A DNA stretch of 64,000 nucleotides from Thuidium tamariscinum. Taxonomy: Eukaryota > Streptophyta > Bryopsida > Hypnales > Thuidiaceae. Shown here in pieces: positions 58,020 to 64,000 of this stretch. The position numbers were made by a program, and so were the translations under genes. Where the stretch lies: NCBI GenBank assembly GCA_947034885.2, contig OX344750.2, positions 16,982,053-17,046,052 of the forward strand, in the 5' to 3' direction. Every line of letters begins with the position of its first letter. Positions within the stretch are counted from its first letter, which is position 1. The notes under the pieces were generated by a model. The model was given only the letters and a program-made list of their open reading frames with translations, did no database searches and was not told the DNA's origin.

Positions 58020-58990
58020 TTTCGCTTTCTACAATATACCAGAATGTACAAACAATGTACATTCTAGGAGGTAGTTGCTTTTAGAGCCCCAAGCATTTCA
58101 ACTTCAAAATTTGATAACTAATTCCACAAAGCTCCAAAAAATATGAAACAACTTGGGTTGGATGTCATTTCTTCTTGTCTTTCAAAGAAAATGTATTAGG
58201 AAATATTTCAAGATGTTTTCCCTCCCCAAAATTCAGCTTCAGCGCTTAGACTGTCGCTTTATGGACCTCCTCCCTTAGCAGTGAAATTGCAGAGAAATTC
58301 ATGTGATTTTCACTGCAATTGGCAGCTACGGACGGACGGACCTCGGAACTGAAACCAAACGGTTCCGGTGGAAAAGAAAGTCCACGCCCGAGGCTCGTGC
58401 ACACGTTTCTTCAAACCCTTTCTCCAAGAAAAAGGTTTAAAAATTCAACTCCTCAAGGCGGCCGGGGTTTCTGCTGTTTCCAAGGAACTGAACTGAATTG
58501 AATGGAGCCGCTGATCGACCTCGTCCAATTGCAAGTTGATCGAGTCGACGGAATCGATCGAAGGCAGGCGGTTGGTAAATCATTCAAACGCCAGCCAGCT
58601 CCGATCGAAGAGCGTTCGAATTGAAGGCGTGTTGAAGGCGTCAACAGCTGAAGGACTGAACCCATCGAAGGTAGAGGTCCTATAATGGACCATCTAAAGG
58701 CTGAAACAGAATTTCAGGGAGGTAAAACCTCTAGAAACATTTTTCAGTAAATTTTCCTTGAAAAACAAGTAGAATTGACATCTAACCCAAGTCGTTTCAT
58801 ATTTTTTTGAGCTTTTTTGAATTAGTTATCAAATTTTGAAGTTGAAAGGGCATAGGGTTGTAAAATGGTGCCCTAGCTACAATGTACACTACCAGTACAC
58901 TGCTGAAGGCTATGAAAAAGCAACATGTACAACTACTGTACATTTAAGATAGGGCATCATTTTAGAACCCGCTCCATTTAAGAGGATTCT
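58020..58990. mobile_element. Foldback element with long inverted arms around GC-rich DNA
   Basis: The left arm (about 58035-58245) is the reverse complement of part of the right arm (58690-58984); shared phrases include CAAAATTTGATAACTAATTC and ATATGAAACRACTTGGGTT. Between them lies GC-rich DNA (58250-58680). A solitary arm is at 24122-24414. This structure resembles a non-autonomous element that took up host DNA. Confidence 0.55.
58502..58624 (+). pseudogene. Possible captured exon (40 codons)
   Basis: Not recognised. ATG at 58502 opens MEPLIDLVQLQVDRVDGID and continues to a TGA at 58622-58624. The composition is protein-like and GC-rich, preceded by a GAACTGAACTGAATTGA run. It lies between inverted arms. 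It could be the first exon of a captured gene or chance. Confidence 0.25.
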
Positions 58991-58996
58991 ACCTTA

Positions 58997-59344
58997 AGGT
59001 AGAAGCACCCATTACAGCCAAAGTTAGCAGTTTCAGCATAGTTGGAGGTACCTTTTCCTATAAAGAATATTTTTGTAGTATTGGCAACTGAAAATCATGA
59101 ATTTTCAAAAAAAAGATTAGAATTTTTGGACAAGGCATCTAATTTCTGTGAATTTTCAAAGGAGGACTTAGTAGAGCACCTAAATCTGCACTCTTAGTAA
59201 ATCTGCGTGGATTCTCACACCAAAATTTAAAATAATGAGAGCCCACCAACCACAATTAAAGTTTCAAGATACTAGTGGGGACACTTTGTAGGAAACTCTA
59301 ATGTCAAACTATGGATACATTGAAAATAATGGGTGCTTCTACCT
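58997..59344. mobile_element. TA-flanked MITE, AGGTAGAAGCACCC ends (348 bp)
   Basis: TA at 58995-58996 and 59345-59346. Ends AGGTAGAAGCACCCATTA and TAATGGGTGCTTCTACCT, 18 bases perfect. Same family by ends as 56469 and 19231. Adjacent to the foldback element. Confidence 0.85.
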
Positions 59345-59346
59345 TA

Positions 59347-60530
59347 GCTCTTGAATTGAACTAAACCACCATGCCAGCCTGGTGGTGTGTCCAATTGTCA
59401 ATCTTTGCTGCTGAAAGGATTGAGGCACATTTCAGACAGAAATTGTGGAAAATTGCCACTTTCTAGGGCATTGAAAAAAAATGAATTTTTTTTTTTTTTT
59501 TACAAGATTTAACCGTATAAATTTGAACTAGCCTACTATAGGAATGTGTGGAAAAAATTTCAGAAACTTAGATTGCATGGATTAAAAGATTATAACATTC
59601 AAAGTTAGAAGAAAAAGTTTTTTTTTTACCTTGTTGGCTTGCCAGATAGGGACATCAACCTTTAACTCCTTCTAGAATGAGATTTTACATTGCACATGGT
59701 GTGTTTTTTTACACTTGCATCTTACATGAGTTACATCATGTAAATTACATACTTGCCAAATTTCAGAAGTAATGAAGGAATTTTGCAAAAGTTGCATGAA
59801 GCTGCCTAAGCTGCTCAGAAAGTTTAGGGCATCATAATTTTTGATCCAGGGTTCCAGGCATCCAATTAGAAAAAAAATTAGATTTTCATGAAGGAGGTAA
59901 CTATATGTTTATTCATTGTGTCCATATTTCAAGAACACCCAACTAAAAATGACATTGTAGAAACCTATTCGAAATTTCTTGTATATGTTCAATGGTCATG
60001 CGGTCCTTTAGGGGTTAAACTTCTAATTAAGAAGTCATTGCCCACCATGAAATCAATGACGTTGAATTCTTCCATGACATTTTTCTGGATGGATAGTGAG
60101 GCACATGTTCCTATCCATCCAAAAGTGAGGATTTGAAGAGGGGTTTATTTATTTATTTATGAGGTTTGTCCAGTTTTCAACCCCTTTTTCTTATATAATT
60201 TTCAAATGTATTCTCAAGAGTCAAGACCAAACAATATGAGTTAATGTATCATATTATGATATCCATAGTTGTAAGTCGTAACCGTATAATATTCAATGTC
60301 TATATTTTTATTTGTATGCATACATCAATGTATCAATATCAATATTTGTATGTTCTTACATTTGTATTGTATTTTGATCAACAACAGAGGAGGATTCTTG
60401 TTCTTTTCCTAAATTAATCTGTGGTTATCTTTTCTCCGGTCCAGGGAGGGGAAGAGAAGGAGAAGGCTCATGTTTTGAAGAGATAGTTGAGTAGCCTTCC
60501 CATTGCTTGGAATTTTTTGATGCTCCATGT
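59347..60530. other. Repeat-derived DNA, no gene seen
   Basis: 59400-60020 is an old repeat ending GGTCCTTTAGGGG-TTAA (60003-60019), i.e. a TTAA-type right end. The left end was not found. Relatives at 7870-8180. The rest shows no feature. Confidence 0.4.
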
Positions 60531-60535
60531 ATGGT

Positions 60536-60660
60536 GAATTTCATTAAAATGGTGGTATTCATATGCCATTTTTGATATATTCAACGTCATTTTAATAAAA
60601 TGTCGTGCTAATTCTAAATTATTCCGTGTCATTTTAATGGAATGTTGTGCCATTTTTTTG
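60536..60660. repeat. Short repeats of CATTTTAATRAAATGTCGTGC and a MITE-end fragment
   Basis: GAATTTCATTAAAATGGTGG matches the left end of the MITE at 61724. Two units of GTCATTTTAATRRAATGTYG follow at 60588 and 60629. Confidence 0.5.
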
Positions 60661-61720
60661 AATATCTCCACTTTAACCCCTAAAAGTCCAAGGGGTTCAA
60701 GCAAAACACAAATGTGTTATAAAATGTAAGTTAAAATTTTTTTTTGTAGTTTGCATCACATGATATAATATGAAGGACAAATAGTAGAACATATCCTTAT
60801 CATCAAAATTATAAATTTTTTTTTAGATTCCAAAAAAATTTATATTTTTGAAGATATAACTTCAAAAATTTACAAACAATACAATTTCTATCTTCAACAT
60901 TTGAATTTTTTTTATTGGTCAAAACTGTAGTTTCTACTCTAATTTGGTAAAAATTGTATAAGATTTAGTAATGTGAATACCAACACTTTTCCCAAATAGT
61001 AATTTTTTCAATACTAGGCAAATTATAAATACATTGTGCTATTTCTTTGATAATTCTTGTTTGATTGTAATGATCTTAGTTTTGAATATAAATATTGAAA
61101 GGCAAGTAGGCAACCCAATCTTATGGGAAAAAAATTGAAAAAAAATTCTTTTTTGTCCAAAAATTCTACTTCAAGTCAGGCAACCACCAAAAATTGGTCA
61201 CTTGGGCATTTAGGGTTTATCAAAATTCACCATATATAATCGTAAAATAAAAATGAATTTTTTTTCCATATATTGTATTTTTGTTTATATAGAAAACTAT
61301 AGACAATCTTGTTATGGAAGCAATAAAAGCATCTTCGAGTATTTTCGAACAAATAAATTGAAGGATTCATTTTTTATATAATTTTTATATTCAAATTTTT
61401 TGTTTGTATGGTTAAGATCTTTTTGTAGAATAATTTCATTGTTGAGATCAATGTGTCTTAGTTTCATCTTAATAATATTCACAATTTAGTTTCACATCAA
61501 TCTCAAACCTACTAGTCTACTTAACTTCTTCTTAATGAGTGAATATTTAGTGTTTTTGATTTCTTGACTTTTTTTCCTAGACTTTGAAGCCGTGGTTCAA
61601 CCCTTCATCATAAAAAAAAATTAGAAATCCACAATCAACTGAGGAGATTCAGGTTTTTTTTAATAGTAAGCTTGGCGAAAAAAAACCCTTATTTTCTTCA
61701 CTTTAACTCCTAAAAGACCA
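60661..61720. mobile_element. Old TTAA-type repeat DNA (subfamily S relatives)
   Basis: TTAACCCCTAAAAGTCCAAG at 60673 and TTAACTCCTAAAAGACCATT at 61703 are left ends of the subfamily seen at 26283. Internal phrases such as CAATCTTGTT..GAAGCAAT and GGATTCATTTTT match it in order. Right ends are decayed. No gene. Confidence 0.45.
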
Positions 61721-61723
61721 TTA

Positions 61724-62033
61724 TGATGAATTTCATTAAAATGGAAATATTCCATTAGTTTGACATTTTTCCAATTCAGATTGTGTTGTCTAAAATCTAA
61801 GTTTGTTATAGAATTCCGAAATTTATATATTTTGTAAATGATTAAAATCTATGCCTATTAAAGATGCTTCAGACCGCATGGTTTGAAATCTAAATCAATC
61901 ATAGATTTTAGAAATCTACATGTATCGAAGATGTTAGAAAATCTATATATGTTCTACATGTCAATTTTTAGTTTAGATTGTGTGGTTTGAAAAATGGCAT
62001 AAGGAATACCACTATTTTAACGAAATTTGACAT
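61724..62033. mobile_element. MITE nested in a TTAA element (about 310 bp)
   Basis: Inverted ends of about 33 bases: ATTATGATGAATTTCATTAA with AAATGGAAATATTCC at the left, and GGAATACCACTATTTTAACG with AAATTTGACATTAT at the right. It splits the phrase GACCATT|GTTTTGTTAGGGGAC of the TTAA element, which is continuous in the copy at 62490. CATT or ATT may be the target duplication. Confidence 0.6.
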
Positions 62034-62034
62034 T

Positions 62035-64000
62035 ATTGTTTTGTTAGGGGACGAAATGGACTTCAAGAAAGTTCCTATGACCTCAATTTTTGGAGAATTT
62101 TTTTGAAATTTTCTCATAAGATAGAAAGTCTAAGTAGCTTTGTTAAAATACATCATTTAAAAAAAATTCAATTGGTTTTTAGGGGAAAAAAATTTGTGAC
62201 AAAAAGACCATAATCAAACTTGGCAAGCTCCCAAAAAAATATGCAAAAAGGCAAAATCAAAATTAATTTTTTTTTCCTAAAACAATATGTTTTTGTCTAT
62301 GTATAAAGCTTTGAATCCTTTGATTAATTTTAGTTGGATTAGTAATGAGAAAGTTTTGGACAATATCGTTTTTTGGACAATTTCAACATCTTTTTGAAAA
62401 AATAACTTTGATTGTTCATATCTTCCAAATTATACACTCAAACTTCATAAAATTTTTACGATATAATCTCAAACAATCTAACTCCTAAAAGACCATTGTC
62501 TTTTCAAAGGACAAGTGAGATTTTGGATAGGTACCACGACTGTTTTGTTGGACATGTTTTGATATTTGGATGTTGCGTGGGACATCTCATGTCATGTGTA
62601 ACAACTTGTCATAAAGGCATCACAACTCATCATGAAAGTCCATTTTCAGCAACTCAAAAAAAATGAAAATCCTACTATAACTATGAATCTAAATTTAGAA
62701 TGTAATATGTAATCATAAAATTGAAACACTTAATTGAAACTTAACTTAAATATGTCAAAATTTTTAATTTCTAATGATTTATTTTTAAATCAATTTGATG
62801 TTGATTCTTTGAGATGTCTCAAGGGCTCTATTAGATGTCGTGTGATGTCTATTTGTCACATTATTGTACTGTCTAACAAAACAATTTTGATAGGTACCAA
62901 CAATCTCAATTTCTTTTTCTGATTTTTGGAAACATTTGTTAAAATAGAAAAAATCATTAATTTTGTGGGAATATAATTTTTTTCAATTGGTGCCTAGGAA
63001 CAAAAGTTATGCCCAAATAAGTTCAAAAGAGTGGAGAGGGGGCAAATCAAAGTTCTTTTTTAAATATTTGAGTTTTAAAAAATAAAAATTTGTTCTCATA
63101 GACTATATTTTTGTTTATATGGAAGTCTTTGATTCATTTCATTTGGACTTCTTATGAGAAGATTATCAACAATCTTGTTTTTTGAGTGATTTGATGATTT
63201 TCTTAAAAAAATAACTTGTAGAATTCAATTCCAAATAAAATTTTACAATTTAAAAAATAATAATTTTGAAATGATTTTTTTAATTGCTAAAACAATCTCA
63301 CCACCAAAATTAGGGCATTTAAATTCCATTTTAGAGATATTAATAATTTAGACTTTCCTTCTATCTTATATCAATTTTAACTTTACAAATTTTCAAAGAA
63401 TTAAAAATATTTTCTTCTTTTTAAAAAAAATTGTTTTTAAAGATTCTCAACTCAATTCTCTACTATAAATATTTAAAGCTTAGAATTTTGTAGTGCAAAA
63501 AATCAAAGCTGAAAAGGTTCAAAGTATAATAATACAATTCCATAATGTGTTGAAAAGCTTATTATTTTTCATTTTGAACACAAATATCTTGCAATCCATG
63601 TAGTCAAAATTTTAAAAATAATTTACAAATATTTTCACTCTTTGCTAGTTTGCTGTAGAAATGGCAATTTTAAGTGTTTTTTTTCACAAAAAAGGCATTT
63701 GTTCTATAGGGGTTTAGTATAAGATAGTTCAATTTCATTCTAATTTTTTTTTGAATGAATGAAACTAAAAAGGCAATTTTCAGTGATTTTCATAGAAAAA
63801 ATGGTCTCATTCTTTAAAGGTTACATGCAAACAATGTTTTTTTTTCATATTGGAAAAAGAGACAATTGTTTTTACAATACTCATGTGATATTTGGGTGAT
63901 ACTTGGGTGATACATTCAAATACTTGGTGATATCTAAATAAAAACTAGGTGATATTAAGCTAAAACCAAAAAATTGGCTGTAAGTCTCTAAATGTAACAA
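62035..64000. other. Old AT-rich repeat DNA, no gene seen
   Basis: TTAA-type left ends at 62483 (TAACTCCTAAAAGACCATTG) and decayed right ends near 63705 (CTATAGGGGTTTAG) and 63815 (CTTTAAAGGTTA). Short GGTGATAY repeats at 63890-63955. Nothing else recognised. Confidence 0.4.

Overview
This is nuclear DNA of a land plant. The evidence is one intron-rich gene of a plant-specific Myb/SANT-like protein family, GT-AG introns, a telo-box-like AAACCCTAA motif, and dense small plant-type transposons (MITEs, Helitron ends, a SINE). The background is strongly AT-rich. The sequence does not identify the species. The high density of non-autonomous DNA transposons, with no recognisable LTR retrotransposon, would suit a large repeat-rich genome, but that is inference.

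Layout. 1-2270: two sets of diverged tandem repeats and a small GC-rich island that may hold a first exon. 2270-10140: AT-rich intergenic DNA with decayed repeats, a hairpin MITE, a TIR element with internal 60-bp repeats and a mini-Helitron. 10145-11394: a 4-bp-TSD TIR element directly followed by a Helitron-like element with a triplicated 148-bp block. 12450-15600: the only confident gene, seven coding exons giving a 227-residue DUF3755-type SANT-like protein. 15700-16400: tandem duplication of the gene's downstream flank. 16800-23370: repeat elements, including a nearly perfect 362-bp palindromic CACTA-type foldback nested in a TTAA-flanked element. 23375-52236: two adjacent direct copies of a segment of about 13 kb. 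Each copy later took up its own insertions, so each copy preserves empty sites for the other's transposons. 52240-64000: more elements, a foldback enclosing GC-rich gene-like DNA, a pair of inverted 273-bp MITEs, a SINE, and old AT-rich repeats.

The main result is the transposon archaeology. Comparing the two units, or paralogous copies, gives target-site duplications directly. (1) Three subfamilies with ends CCCCTAAA/TTTAGGGG lie between TTAA duplications, as in piggyBac, Kolobok or Sola3 elements. (2) A family of 0.7-0.75 kb elements with ends GGGTGATTGCAAGAAACAC makes 4-bp duplications. (3) Two elements with ends CCCGGRGAG make 8-bp duplications. (4) GAGC-ended elements have TTA/TAA duplications, as in PIF/Harbinger. 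No transposase gene is visible, so all copies would depend on enzymes encoded elsewhere. Exon joins, terminal repeats and duplications were read by eye; no database search was made.
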